IMG/VR virus record: IMGVR_UViG_3300006638_000011
Location: 1-37,069 of that record
From: a virus
Direction: 5' to 3' (one strand)
Length of the DNA: 37,069 nt
Each line of letters begins with the position of its first letter. Within the stretch, counting starts at the first letter, position 1. Below are positions 1 to 5,320 of the stretch, piece after piece. The notes under the pieces are model-generated. The model worked only from the letters and a program-made list of their open reading frames with translations, did no database searches and was not told where the DNA came from. A program made the translations under genes and the position numbers.

Positions 1-199
1 GCATAGCTGCGCTCGTATATCCTTCAGTCGATACGCTGGTCAGCCGTTCGGCGATCAGTGTCGCCATGAGATTAGCCCGCGAGGCGCCCCATCCGCTTTT
101 GGTGCGCGCCATCATGTCGGCAATCTGCGAGGCACCGAGACTGCCAACGCGCGCAGCTTTCCACTCCGGCGAGCCTTGAACCAATATCAGCGCATCCAT
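1..199 (-). CDS. YqaJ-type phage exonuclease, N-terminal part (cut by window edge)
   Basis: Reading leftward from the ATG at 199-197, 66 codons are visible before the window ends. The N-terminal pattern (QGSPEWKAARVGSLGASQIA, then a G-W-G-A-S segment and LIAERLT) is typical of the YqaJ/lambda-exonuclease family, which degrades one strand of linear DNA 5'-3' so that an annealing protein can pair the ends. The catalytic D-ExK residues would lie beyond the edge and cannot be checked. The start overlaps the stop of the ERF gene by one base (TAATG), so the two are probably translated together as a recombination pair. Family assignment rests on remembered pattern, not on a search. Confidence 0.8.
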   Translation of the reverse strand, partial: MDALILVQGSPEWKAARVGSLGASQIADMMARTKSGWGASRANLMATLIAERLTSVSTEGYTSAAM

Positions 200-906
200 T
201 ATTTCTTCCTCTTGGCTTCGATCAGTTTGATGACGGCGCTGTAGTTCTTGGCGAGGATCTGATCGAGGCTTGTTACCTTGATGTAGGCCATGAACCGCTT
301 CGCATCCGCGCCCACTTCGCTCAGCAGGCATTCGATGTTGGCGATTTGCTTGGCGTCCACGGTCGGGTCCGCGCCGTTGCCGTCCCGATCTTCTTCGCCG
401 ACCGCGACGTTGAATATGCCTTTGAGCAGATAGCGCATGCCGTAGGACATGGCAGCACCAGCCGCGTGTGTCTTGGTCATCACGTCGCCGCCCTTGGCGC
501 CCTTGCCATCGGCCGGCATGTCCTTGTGGTACGTGCGCGTAAAGCCCTGGTTGTGCGAGACGTGACACAGCACGCGGACATGCTCCGGCTTCGGCGAATC
601 GCCTTCGTCGAAACTCAGCGCAAAGCCGTGTCGCAGATAAATCGGGCGCAGCACGCGATCCAGCTTCTCGTAGCTGGCGTACTTGCTGTGCGTCTGGGGA
701 TTGGTGGCGTCTGCGGATATCGGCCCCATTTCAGACTGGGCGGCGGTCATCGAAGCACTGAAAGCGGTTTCGGCGTTGCGCGCCTCGATGCGCTCTTTCA
801 TCGCCATCAAGCGCTCCAGTTTCTCCACATCGACGGCAGGATTGAGGGCCGCGCGCTCGATCATGGAAAGCGTTTCGTCGCGTGCGACCAGTGCGGTATC
901 GTTCAT
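199..906 (-). CDS. erf: ERF-family single-strand annealing recombinase
   Basis: This 235-residue protein matches the Essential Recombination Function family (P22 Erf type), which anneals complementary single strands and helps circularise or repair phage DNA. Visible family features are the KYASYEKLDRVLRPI segment followed by HGFALSFDE in the middle, and HAAGAAMSYGMRYLLKGIFN near residues 150-175. The ATG at 906 is preferred over an in-frame upstream one because it overlaps the stop of the preceding small gene (ATGA) and leaves a normal N-terminus; the longer version would add about 64 arginine-rich residues from another frame. Its partner exonuclease follows with a one-base overlap. Confidence 0.9.
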   Translation of the reverse strand: MNDTALVARDETLSMIERAALNPAVDVEKLERLMAMKERIEARNAETAFSASMTAAQSEMGPISADATNPQTHSKYASYEKLDRVLRPIYLRHGFALSFDEGDSPKPEHVRVLCHVSHNQGFTRTYHKDMPADGKGAKGGDVMTKTHAAGAAMSYGMRYLLKGIFNVAVGEEDRDGNGADPTVDAKQIANIECLLSEVGADAKRFMAYIKVTSLDQILAKNYSAVIKLIEAKRKK

Positions 907-1064
907 TGTGTGTGCTCCGAAGTTTCTGACGCCCGATCCATTATGAAATCCTCGTACTCGTGATCGTTGTCTTCGACTTCTTCGGCGTGGCCGGCTTCCC
1001 CGCAATGCGGGCTCTGTGCGTTGGCAAGCGGCTCGCCGCAGTAGGGACACATCCAGTGGGTCAT
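903..1064 (-). CDS. Small zinc-ribbon-like protein (53 aa)
   Basis: This is a small acidic protein with an N-terminal CPYCGEPL motif and a second HCGEAGH cluster about 12 residues later, which looks like a short treble-clef or zinc-ribbon site. The C-terminal half is rich in Glu and Asp. The start ATG at 1064 has a good GGAGG Shine-Dalgarno sequence 5-6 bases upstream and overlaps the stop of the preceding gene (ATGA); its own stop overlaps the erf start in the same way. I do not recognise the family. Position suggests an accessory to the early-left recombination operon. Confidence 0.7.
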   Translation of the reverse strand: MTHWMCPYCGEPLANAQSPHCGEAGHAEEVEDNDHEYEDFIMDRASETSEHTQ

Positions 1065-1243
1065 GGCCGTTCCCTCCAAGGATTGAACCGGCGCCCATTG
1101 ACGCTCTCGATCAGCTCCCGACGGGTGACGGGCTTGCGCCAGCTCGCCGGCCGCCAAGGCTTTCGCTGCGGCTGCATCGAGCACAGCAGGCCCAGTGTGA
1201 TGAAGACGAGCATCGTGCAACCGAAGGCGGCTTGGATGCTCAT
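1061..1243 (-). CDS. Small membrane protein (60 aa), unknown
   Basis: The protein begins MSIQAAFGCTMLVFITLGLL, giving one N-terminal hydrophobic segment of roughly 20 residues, followed by a basic tail rich in Arg and Pro. It is therefore probably a single-pass inner-membrane protein with a cytoplasmic or DNA-facing basic part. The ATG at 1243 overlaps the stop of the repeat protein gene by ATGA, and the stop overlaps the next ATG the same way, so it is embedded in a fully coupled operon. A start eight codons further upstream is possible but breaks this pattern. Function unknown. Confidence 0.6.
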   Translation of the reverse strand: MSIQAAFGCTMLVFITLGLLCSMQPQRKPWRPASWRKPVTRRELIESVNGRRFNPWRERP

Positions 1244-1995
1244 GCGGCCTCGGTAAGCCAGAGCCACTGGCAGCCCGGCGCCTTCATGTCGATAAGGATC
1301 TCGACTACTTTCTCGCAGAAGTCGGCGAGCGATTTATCGCGAGCCGACGCGGCGTAGGCGGCGGCGTCGGCGGCGGCGTAGGCGGCGGCGTCGGCGGCGG
1401 CGTAGGCGCCGACGTCGGCGGCGTAGGCGGCGGCGTCGGCGGCGGCGTAGGCGGCGGCGTCGGCGGCGGCGTAGGCGGCGTCGGCGGCGGCGTAGGCGTA
1501 GGCGTAGGCGGCGTCGGCGGCGTAGGCGGCGGCTATATCTTTCGCGCTCACTGCGTTCGCGCGCGTCGGATCGGACTCGCAATCCATTGCCGCCTTGAGC
1601 AGCTTGTACTTGTGGGTATCGTCCTTGCAGATCGAGGCAGCAGCACGCAAGGCTTGCGGGACCGAGACCTGAATCGCGAGTTTCACAACGCGATTGGCGA
1701 ACTCGCGTTCATCCAGCACACCGGCACTACCGAGTTGTGCGAGGGCGAGACGGCGCAGACCCTTGGTGCGCGCGGCATTGCTCGACCAGCGCGCATCGTT
1801 CAATTTGATCTTCAGCGAACGAAGTGCAGGAGCTACGCATTTCGGATCATCGCCATGCGGCTCGCCAAGTGCGAATTTAACCGCTGCCTCAACGCACATC
1901 TGCCCCGGCACTGGATTGCCAAGGCCGTGCACTAAACCTGCGTCCACGACGCTCAGGACTTTGCGCGCGACGGATTCGTCAATCGGTGACTGCAT
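1240..1995 (-). CDS. Unknown early protein with Ala/Tyr/Asp octapeptide repeats
   Basis: This is a 251-residue protein with start ATG at 1995 preceded by a strong GGAGG site. Residues 1-150 look like an ordinary helical domain (including VPGQMCVEAAVKFALGEPH). Residues about 154-216 consist of tandem repeats of a YAAADAAA-type unit, and a normal 35-residue C-terminal segment (including SLADFCEKVVEILIDMKAPG) follows. Repeats of this kind occur in several phage proteins of unknown function and may form a long alanine-rich helix. The gene sits inside the coupled early-left operon. Function is not known; the repeat may make the length variable between relatives. Confidence 0.75.
   Translation of the reverse strand: MQSPIDESVARKVLSVVDAGLVHGLGNPVPGQMCVEAAVKFALGEPHGDDPKCVAPALRSLKIKLNDARWSSNAARTKGLRRLALAQLGSAGVLDEREFANRVVKLAIQVSVPQALRAAASICKDDTHKYKLLKAAMDCESDPTRANAVSAKDIAAAYAADAAYAYAYAAADAAYAAADAAAYAAADAAAYAADVGAYAAADAAAYAAADAAAYAASARDKSLADFCEKVVEILIDMKAPGCQWLWLTEAA
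1349..1533. repeat. GGC/GTA-rich tandem repeat, about 24-bp unit
   Basis: The stretch is built almost entirely from GCGGCG, GTAGGC and GTCGGC words. In the minus-strand reading frame the unit encodes YAAADAAA, with shorter variants at both ends. Its period is a multiple of three, so copy-number changes would keep the frame of the host gene. It is not a CRISPR array because there are no spacers. Confidence 0.85.
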
Positions 1996-2128
1996 AACCT
2001 TCCTCCCAAAACAAAATGTCGTTGACTTCATCGCGTCGTTTGTTGAACGCCTCCCGCGCGGCATCTTCTTCGCGCTCGAATTCGTCCGGCTCGCGGTCCG
2101 GTGTCCACTGCGGGCCATCCCGGTCCAT
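1979..2128 (-). CDS. Small acidic protein (49 aa), unknown
   Basis: The short protein is rich in Asp, Glu and Arg (it contains PDEFEREEDAAREAFNKRRD) and is probably helical. It lies between two coupled genes in the early-left operon and its end overlaps the start of the repeat protein gene by 17 bases. The ATG at 2128 has only a weak ribosome site. A GTG at 2167 in the same frame would give 62 residues and overlap the stop of the upstream gene, so the start is uncertain. No function is recognisable. Confidence 0.5.
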   Translation of the reverse strand: MDRDGPQWTPDREPDEFEREEDAAREAFNKRRDEVNDILFWEEGYAVTD

Positions 2129-2156
2129 GTCGGTGATGTCGCCGTAGGACTCTGGC

Positions 2157-2381
2157 TCAGCGCGCACGGGGAAACACCATCGGCACCTTGGGGCCGAGTA
2201 CGTTGAAGATTTTGTCAAACACATCGGTGGTCTGGTTCGAGCCAGCGGTATAGCCGCGGCTGAATTCGATCTGGCCTACGCGGTCGAGCAGGGCCATAAA
2301 GGCTGCGGCTTCGTGAGCGCTGTCAGCTTTATGTATCGCGTCCAGGTAGTCCCTGATCGCGGCATCGCGGGTGTCGTGCAT
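2157..2381 (-). CDS. First gene of early-left operon, unknown (74 aa)
   Basis: The ATG at 2381 has an AGGAG site just upstream and follows the leftward promoter/operator at 2410-2448, so this is the first gene of the leftward operon. The protein begins MHDTRDAAIRDYLDAIHKAD and looks like a small soluble helical protein. Longer in-frame starts would run back through the promoter region and are rejected. I do not recognise the family; as the first leftward early gene it could be an anti-host or regulatory protein, but nothing in the sequence proves this. Confidence 0.6.
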   Translation of the reverse strand: MHDTRDAAIRDYLDAIHKADSAHEAAAFMALLDRVGQIEFSRGYTAGSNQTTDVFDKIFNVLGPKVPMVFPRAR

Positions 2382-2409
2382 GTGGGCGGCTCCTGAGTTC
2401 ATGGAGCCG

Positions 2410-2448
2410 ACTGTATAGCAAACTAACCTTGTAGTCAAGCTTGCTATA
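2410..2448 (-). promoter_or_regulatory. Leftward early promoter with TATAGCAA/TTGCTATA operator (PL-like)
   Basis: An inverted repeat, TATAGCAA at 2414-2421 and TTGCTATA at 2441-2448, flanks a leftward -35 element TTGACT (2438-2433 on the minus strand). A -10-like element (TACAGT at 17-bp spacing, or TATACA at 15 bp) overlaps the inner arm. The arms resemble the half sites found between the repressor and cro genes, so the same regulator probably binds both places. Inferred from sequence only. Confidence 0.6.
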
Positions 2449-2466
2449 CCCAAAAGGCAAAAAAAG

Positions 2467-2721
2467 TTACTGTTTGGCCCTCCTGATATCCCGGAAAAGG
2501 GCGACTGATTCATTTCGTGGCACGCGATCTGGGCCGTAAACCAGATAGGCGGTATCTGTACTGAGCGCGGTCAGCAATTTCAGCAGATTTACGAGCCTGA
2601 TATTATCGACGCCGCCTCCCTCCCACTGGGATACTGCCCCCTTAGTTACTCCTACAAGGGTAGCGAGCTGCTGCTGGGTGAGCCCCCTGGCTTCCCGTAA
2701 CCGCTTAATTCTCTGTCCCAT
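2467..2721 (-). CDS. CI-like XRE-family repressor, short form
   Basis: This 84-residue protein consists almost only of an XRE/lambda-repressor-type helix-turn-helix domain: residues 1-60 contain RIKRLREARGLTQQQLATLV and the recognition-helix region KGAVSQWEGG. It lies divergently from a Cro-like gene and is the probable immunity repressor. It lacks the C-terminal LexA/S24-type self-cleavage domain of classical CI proteins, so induction, if any, would need another route. The ATG at 2721 is chosen because GGAG lies just upstream; an ATG at 2730 in frame is possible. A T-rich run follows the stop but no clear hairpin. Confidence 0.8.
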   Translation of the reverse strand: MGQRIKRLREARGLTQQQLATLVGVTKGAVSQWEGGGVDNIRLVNLLKLLTALSTDTAYLVYGPDRVPRNESVALFRDIRRAKQ

Positions 2722-2801
2722 GGTCTCCATAAGCAAGCTTAGATCGCTTACAGGGATAGCATAATTAGACAAATGGAATAGCATGCTATACACTCGGGAA
2801 T
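2722..2801. promoter_or_regulatory. Divergent repressor/cro operator-promoter region
   Basis: The gap between the two divergent regulators holds a perfect palindrome ATAGCATGCTAT (2778-2789), an extra half site ATAGCA at 2756-2761 and an AAGCAAGCTT-like partial site near 2731-2740. A rightward promoter is seen as TTAGAC (2765-2770), 16-bp spacer and TATACA (2787-2792), overlapping the palindrome, so a bound repressor would block cro. The predicted start point is only a few bases before the cro ATG, so the cro message would have almost no leader. Confidence 0.65.
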
Positions 2802-3020
2802 ATGAAAAAGGCCGCCGCGATTGAGCATTTCAAGACCGTGACAGCAGTCGCAGAAGCTCTTGGAATCTCAGTAGGGGCGGTTTCGCAGTGGGCTGATGTC
2901 ATCCCAGAGGGCAGCGCATATAAGCTCCAGGCGGTCACGTACGGGGCATTAAAGGTCGATGAATCCCTGTATGTGGATCGGCCTAAACGCGGACAAACTC
3001 TTGAACCGGCCTGTGGCTGA
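2802..3020 (+). CDS. Cro-like DNA-binding regulator
   Basis: This 72-residue protein begins MKKAAAIEHFKTVTAVAEAL and has a helix-turn-helix at about residues 11-32 (AVAEALGISVGAVSQWADVI). The PEGSAYKLQAVTYG segment that follows is characteristic of the Cro/YdaS-type family. It faces the CI-like gene and would start the rightward early operon. The ATG at 2802 lies directly behind the PR-like promoter with no strong Shine-Dalgarno site. Its stop overlaps the next start by one base (TGATG). The last 20 residues have no clear family match. Confidence 0.8.
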   Translation: MKKAAAIEHFKTVTAVAEALGISVGAVSQWADVIPEGSAYKLQAVTYGALKVDESLYVDRPKRGQTLEPACG

Positions 3021-3259
3021 TGTCGCTCGACCGTAAGGACATCCGCGCAAAGCTGGATCCAGACATGCATGAGGCGCTTGCAGTGCTCGCTGACGTGGAC
3101 GGGACCGACCTGAACGAGCTGGTCGAGCGGGTCATTGTTACCTACATCGAATCGCGTCTTCATGACGCCATTGAAATACATGGCCGTGCAGGGCACTTGG
3201 GCAAAGCCGGTCAAAACCGGGATTTGCCGGGAATCCCTTCCCGCAGGCCGCGCCGGTGA
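3020..3259 (+). CDS. Ribbon-helix-helix (Arc/CopG-like) regulator
   Basis: In this 79-residue protein the first about 45 residues (MSLDRKDIRAKLDPDMHEAL through NELVERVIVTYIESR) fit the ribbon-helix-helix fold: a short beta strand followed by two helices. Such proteins bind DNA as dimers of dimers at paired half sites. The gene starts at the A of the cro stop (TGATG), so both are co-translated. It could be the second early regulator, in the place of lambda cII. The tandem GATAG-N7-CTAT sites at 3737-3784 are candidate targets, which is inference only. Confidence 0.65.
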   Translation: MSLDRKDIRAKLDPDMHEALAVLADVDGTDLNELVERVIVTYIESRLHDAIEIHGRAGHLGKAGQNRDLPGIPSRRPRR

Positions 3260-3261
3260 CC

Positions 3262-3426
3262 CTAATCGTCACGCCCGTCGCGGATCGACGTCAGCAATTG
3301 ACGAATCTCCCACAGGTGAGTGCAGATGCTCGACAGCTTCGAGCTGAAGTCCAGAGCGAACAGGAAGGCCAGCACGGCCACCCAGTGATCGCCGAGCCAG
3401 TAGAGCGCGATCCATACCAAGACCAT
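3262..3426 (-). CDS. Small hydrophobic protein on the opposite strand (54 aa)
   Basis: The predicted protein begins MVLVWIALYWLGDHWVAVLA and continues with a second hydrophobic stretch, then a polar tail ending in charged residues. It therefore looks like a small membrane protein. The ATG at 3426 has GGGGA seven bases upstream, and a possible leftward -10 (TATAAC, plus-strand 3478-3483) lies about 50 bases before it. It is opposite in direction to the early-right genes. Longer in-frame starts exist (up to 3519) but add arginine-rich sequence without a ribosome site. Unknown function, possibly a superinfection-exclusion type protein. Confidence 0.45.
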   Translation of the reverse strand: MVLVWIALYWLGDHWVAVLAFLFALDFSSKLSSICTHLWEIRQLLTSIRDGRDD

Positions 3427-3566
3427 GGTGATTCCCCGTTTTCGCCCCAAATCCCGCGCCCACACCATCCCAACGCTGTTATATGCGCCACACCGACGTC
3501 TATCCGTACGCCAACGCACGCAATGTCAATAATTTTCCAGACCTGCAATCCCCCGCAGGACTTTAG

Positions 3567-3596
3567 CCGGCCCGCCCACGGGGCCGGATTTTCTTT
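3567..3596 (+). terminator. Rightward intrinsic terminator (tR1-like)
   Basis: A perfect 7-bp stem, CCGGCCC (3567-3573) and GGGCCGG (3581-3587) with a 7-base loop, is followed by ATTTTCTTT. It lies after the cro and ribbon-helix-helix genes and before the replication gene, the same place as lambda tR1. Confidence 0.75.
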
Positions 3597-3605
3597 GGAT
3601 CTGAA

Positions 3606-3896
3606 ATGAAAAACCCCGCCTCGGTGCGCTGCCCGGGCGGGGTCTCTGTGCTGGATCCCCGAGTCACGATGGCCGGGGCTGGCTTCAGCGGTTCACATCA
3701 AAAACGCCTGGTGGCGGACAACCATCCAGGCGTTCCGATAGACAATAACTATCAAACCTACAAGTACGATAGTTTCTTACTATGGTTTCGATCGGCTGTC
3801 AAGGTGGCGACCCGAATACGCGAAACGGTGTTTTTAGCCTTTAGAGAGCCGAGGCGACCAGAACGTGCTGCAACGGGATGGTTAAAACAGGGTTAA
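3606..3896 (+). CDS. Possible Ash/Icd-like leader ORF over structured RNA
   Basis: An open frame of 96 codons begins directly after the 3567-3596 terminator. The predicted product contains MAGAGFSGSHQKRLVADNHP and NNYQTYKYDSFLL, a style that reminds me of the Ash/Icd-like ORFs encoded across antisense RNA regions of P1/P4-type phages. The frame runs through three hairpins, so the DNA here is constrained for structure as well. There is no good Shine-Dalgarno site (only GGAT). It may be a real small protein, an inner start at the second Met, or a by-product of a conserved RNA. Treat as uncertain. Confidence 0.3.
   Translation: MKNPASVRCPGGVSVLDPRVTMAGAGFSGSHQKRLVADNHPGVPIDNNYQTYKYDSFLLWFRSAVKVATRIRETVFLAFREPRRPERAATGWLKQG
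3609..3642 (-). terminator. Leftward intrinsic terminator or antisense-RNA stem
   Basis: The stem CCCCGCC (3614-3620) pairs with GGCGGGG (3636-3642). Five A residues at 3609-3613 become a U-run on the minus strand, which is the form of a leftward terminator. The same stem could also be the first arm of a plus-strand structured RNA. Confidence 0.55.
3700..3734 (-). terminator. Second leftward intrinsic terminator or antisense-RNA stem
   Basis: AACGCCTGG (3703-3711) pairs with CCAGGCGTT (3726-3734), and an inner TGG/CCA pair extends the stem to about 12 bp with one bulged base. An A-run at 3700-3704 gives U residues on the minus strand. It lies just downstream of the leftward promoter at 3774-3802, so that promoter would make an RNA of only about 65 bases. 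Confidence 0.6.
3737..3784. promoter_or_regulatory. Tandem operator-like sites GATAG-N7-CTAT
   Basis: Two copies of GATAG, seven bases, then CTAT(C/G) occur at 3737-3753 and 3768-3784. They are 31 bp apart from start to start, close to three helical turns, so proteins bound at both would lie on the same face of the DNA. The central seven bases of the second copy are the -10 of the leftward promoter. They look like regulator sites, with the Cro-like or ribbon-helix-helix protein as candidates. Confidence 0.5.
3774..3802 (-). promoter_or_regulatory. Candidate leftward promoter (oop-like)
   Basis: On the minus strand, a perfect -35 TTGACA (3802-3797) is followed by a 17-bp spacer and a moderate -10 TAAGAA (3779-3774) that lies inside the second GATAG-N7-CTAT site. 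A transcript from here would meet the hairpin at 3700-3734 almost at once. This recalls the short lambda oop RNA made against the rightward operon before gene O. Confidence 0.4.
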
Positions 3897-4049
3897 GGAC
3901 GCGCCCGGGGAATCCGGGAGCGGGGAGCGGACCAGCTGCTAGGAAGGCATTGGTTCCTGAGAGATAGAGACATCGGACCAGCAGCATCGGAAGGCGGATA
4001 GGAGTAGGGCGTCCTAAGGCTCTTGATCATGCTTTTGTCTGGAGGATCT
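3803..4049 (+). other. Leader region before the replication gene; no clear gene
   Basis: Apart from the tail of the uncertain ORF ending at 3896, I see no convincing gene in this stretch. It holds a small CCCGG/CCGGG hairpin near 3904-3918 and purine-rich sequence, ending in a strong GGAGG ribosome site for the gene at 4050. It is probably an untranslated leader of the early-right message. Confidence 0.5.
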
Positions 4050-4445
4050 ATGGCTTTGACAGAACTGGCAGCCGATTTCTCGATCTCTGAGGCTATGCGT
4101 GCATGGGCAGAATTACAGACACCGACCGTGAACATCGAGCGCGAGCACATGAAATTCGTTAACTACTGGATCATGCATCGCAAGCGCATGCACGACTGGG
4201 TCAGGACCTGGGAGAACTGGATGATGCGCTGTCCAAAGATGGGCGGGGAGCTTTATACGCCCTCGCAGATGAGGCTAAAACAACTAGCTACCGACTGCAT
4301 GGCGCAGGGGTTTCGCGCTCCATTGGCCTATGAGAATGACGTGATATATCGAGTGCAATACGACTCGTGGGATCTAAAGCGCAAAAACGTGCCGGTGCGC
4401 GATATCTCATTCGTCGCATCGCTGGCTCACGGTAAACGGCTATGA
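4050..4445 (+). CDS. DnaT/phage O-like replication protein (131 aa)
   Basis: Residues 10-60 (SEAMRAWAELQTPTV, then FVNYWIMHRKRMHDWVRTWE) resemble the DnaT DNA-binding module found at the C-terminus of many phage replication initiators and helicase loaders, with the conserved F.NYW...W...W pattern. The protein is short and lacks the N-terminal winged helix of full-length O proteins, so it may be a minimal loader or a split form. The start at 4050 has GGAGG at proper distance; upstream in-frame ATGs lack it. It begins the early-right gene block and overlaps the next start by ATGA. The remaining C-terminal half is unrecognised. Confidence 0.6.
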   Translation: MALTELAADFSISEAMRAWAELQTPTVNIEREHMKFVNYWIMHRKRMHDWVRTWENWMMRCPKMGGELYTPSQMRLKQLATDCMAQGFRAPLAYENDVIYRVQYDSWDLKRKNVPVRDISFVASLAHGKRL

Positions 4446-4561
4446 GCTGCGCATGCTCCCAGTGCCACGTCTGGCTGCAAGTCGCTACGCTCGTGGTGGG
4501 CTTCGCGACGATGGTGATCTCGATGGTAATCACCTATCCTTCGGACACGCCCCCGCTATGA
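4442..4561 (+). CDS. Tiny membrane protein (39 aa), unknown
   Basis: The ORF is 40 codons long with an ATGA overlap at both ends (with the DnaT-like gene and with the nuclease gene), which argues that it is translated. The product has an N-terminal Cys-rich stretch (MSCACSQCH) followed by one hydrophobic segment of about 20 residues (residues 11-31) and a short Pro-rich tail. It is probably a single-pass membrane microprotein. No family recognised. Confidence 0.55.
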   Translation: MSCACSQCHVWLQVATLVVGFATMVISMVITYPSDTPPL

Positions 4562-4860
4562 GTGAGTGGCGCCGATCCGTTCAGACCACGCGCCGCGATG
4601 CCAACGAGCCGGCGCTGATGAAGGCCATGGCGCGCTTAGGAATCTATTTCCATCCGCGCGTCGGCCCCCTCGACGGCTGGGCCTTTCATCGGGGGGTATG
4701 GATGCCGGCGGAGATAAAAACGCCCACCGGGCAGCGCACGCGCTCGCAGAAGGAATTTATGACCGACTGCGATCAGATGCAGGCGCCCTATGGCCTCTGG
4801 CGCACAGAGGACGACATTGTGAACTTCGCGAATCGATCAACCTTGGGAGCAATCGGATGA
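4558..4860 (+). CDS. VRR-NUC-like phage nuclease (100 aa)
   Basis: The order of motifs fits the small stand-alone VRR-NUC/PD-(D/E)xK nucleases found in phages: RRDANEPALMKAM at residues 11-23, a G.L.GW segment with an aspartate near residue 38, the EIKTP catalytic strand near residues 54-58, and a TRSQKEFMTDC helix behind it. Such enzymes may resolve branched DNA during replication or packaging; the substrate here is unknown. The ATG at 4558 overlaps the preceding stop (ATGA), which decides the start against a longer frame. Length is at the short end for the family but the core motifs are present. Confidence 0.7.
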   Translation: MSEWRRSVQTTRRDANEPALMKAMARLGIYFHPRVGPLDGWAFHRGVWMPAEIKTPTGQRTRSQKEFMTDCDQMQAPYGLWRTEDDIVNFANRSTLGAIG

Positions 4861-4940
4861 ATGGCTATGACTTCGCATTCTTCTGCTGGGGAGTCTGGAT
4901 GGCTCCGGCGCATAAGGCGAGCTGGAGCTGCCGCGCGTAA
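4857..4940 (+). CDS. Microprotein (27 aa), unknown
   Basis: The ATG at 4857 overlaps the stop of the nuclease gene (ATGA) and the frame closes after 27 residues, just before the ribosome site of the next gene. The product is rich in Phe, Trp and Ala (MNGYDFAFFCWGVWMAPAHK) and may insert in the membrane. Support is only the coupling pattern shared with its neighbours. Confidence 0.35.
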   Translation: MNGYDFAFFCWGVWMAPAHKASWSCRA

Positions 4941-4952
4941 GGCGGAGTTGCG

Positions 4953-5309
4953 ATGATGGCTGAGGATGTTAAGGTCGTGATGGCCGTCACTGCAGGTGAC
5001 ATGTCTGTGTTAGTGCCTCTCGCCGCGCTTCAAAGTGCCCAGCAGCAGATTGACCGGCACTCAACCGGGCGGCCTTCGGCGCCAGAGTCGCCGAAACCAG
5101 AAGTCGCATTGACCGGCAAGTGCCGTACATCCGCACTCAGAATCATTATCGCCCTTGCAATGGACGGCCTCGGGTACAGGCCTGATGACAAAAAGAGCCC
5201 GATACCAAAGCAGATTGCCGATTACCTCGAAGCGCAGGACATCCCGCTCGACGTAGACACCGTGCGGACGTGGCTGAAAGAGGCAGCAGAAGAACTACCG
5301 CAGAGATAA
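4953..5309 (+). CDS. Conserved phage/plasmid protein with C-terminal helical domain (118 aa)
   Basis: The N-terminal 55 residues are loosely organised. The C-terminal half (GKCRTSALRIIIALAMDGLG, then IPKQIADYLEAQDIPLDVDT and a WLKEAAEELP end) resembles a family of unknown function found in phage and mobile-element proteins, probably a small DNA-binding helical bundle. A GGCGGAG ribosome site lies upstream of the ATG at 4953; a second ATG follows directly. It lies in the early-right operon between the nuclease and the Q-like gene. Role unknown. Confidence 0.6.
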   Translation: MMAEDVKVVMAVTAGDMSVLVPLAALQSAQQQIDRHSTGRPSAPESPKPEVALTGKCRTSALRIIIALAMDGLGYRPDDKKSPIPKQIADYLEAQDIPLDVDTVRTWLKEAAEELPQR

Positions 5310-5320
5310 TCATTCGGTTA

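Noticed and set aside
346-963. Long open frame on the plus strand over the annealing-protein gene
   Set aside because: It is antisense to the ERF gene, which has a clear family pattern, and the product has no recognisable domain or ribosome site.
1349-1533. CRISPR array
   Set aside because: The units are directly adjacent with no unique spacers and are part of a coding region.
1334-1582. Arginine-rich open frame over the tandem repeat
   Set aside because: It is only another reading of the GGC-rich repeat, giving long Arg runs; the Ala/Tyr/Asp frame fits the surrounding gene.
3256-3609. 117-codon plus-strand open frame between the ribbon-helix-helix gene and the terminator
   Set aside because: Product is low in structure, rich in Pro, Gln and His, covers the terminator stem and a more convincing minus-strand frame, and has no ribosome site.
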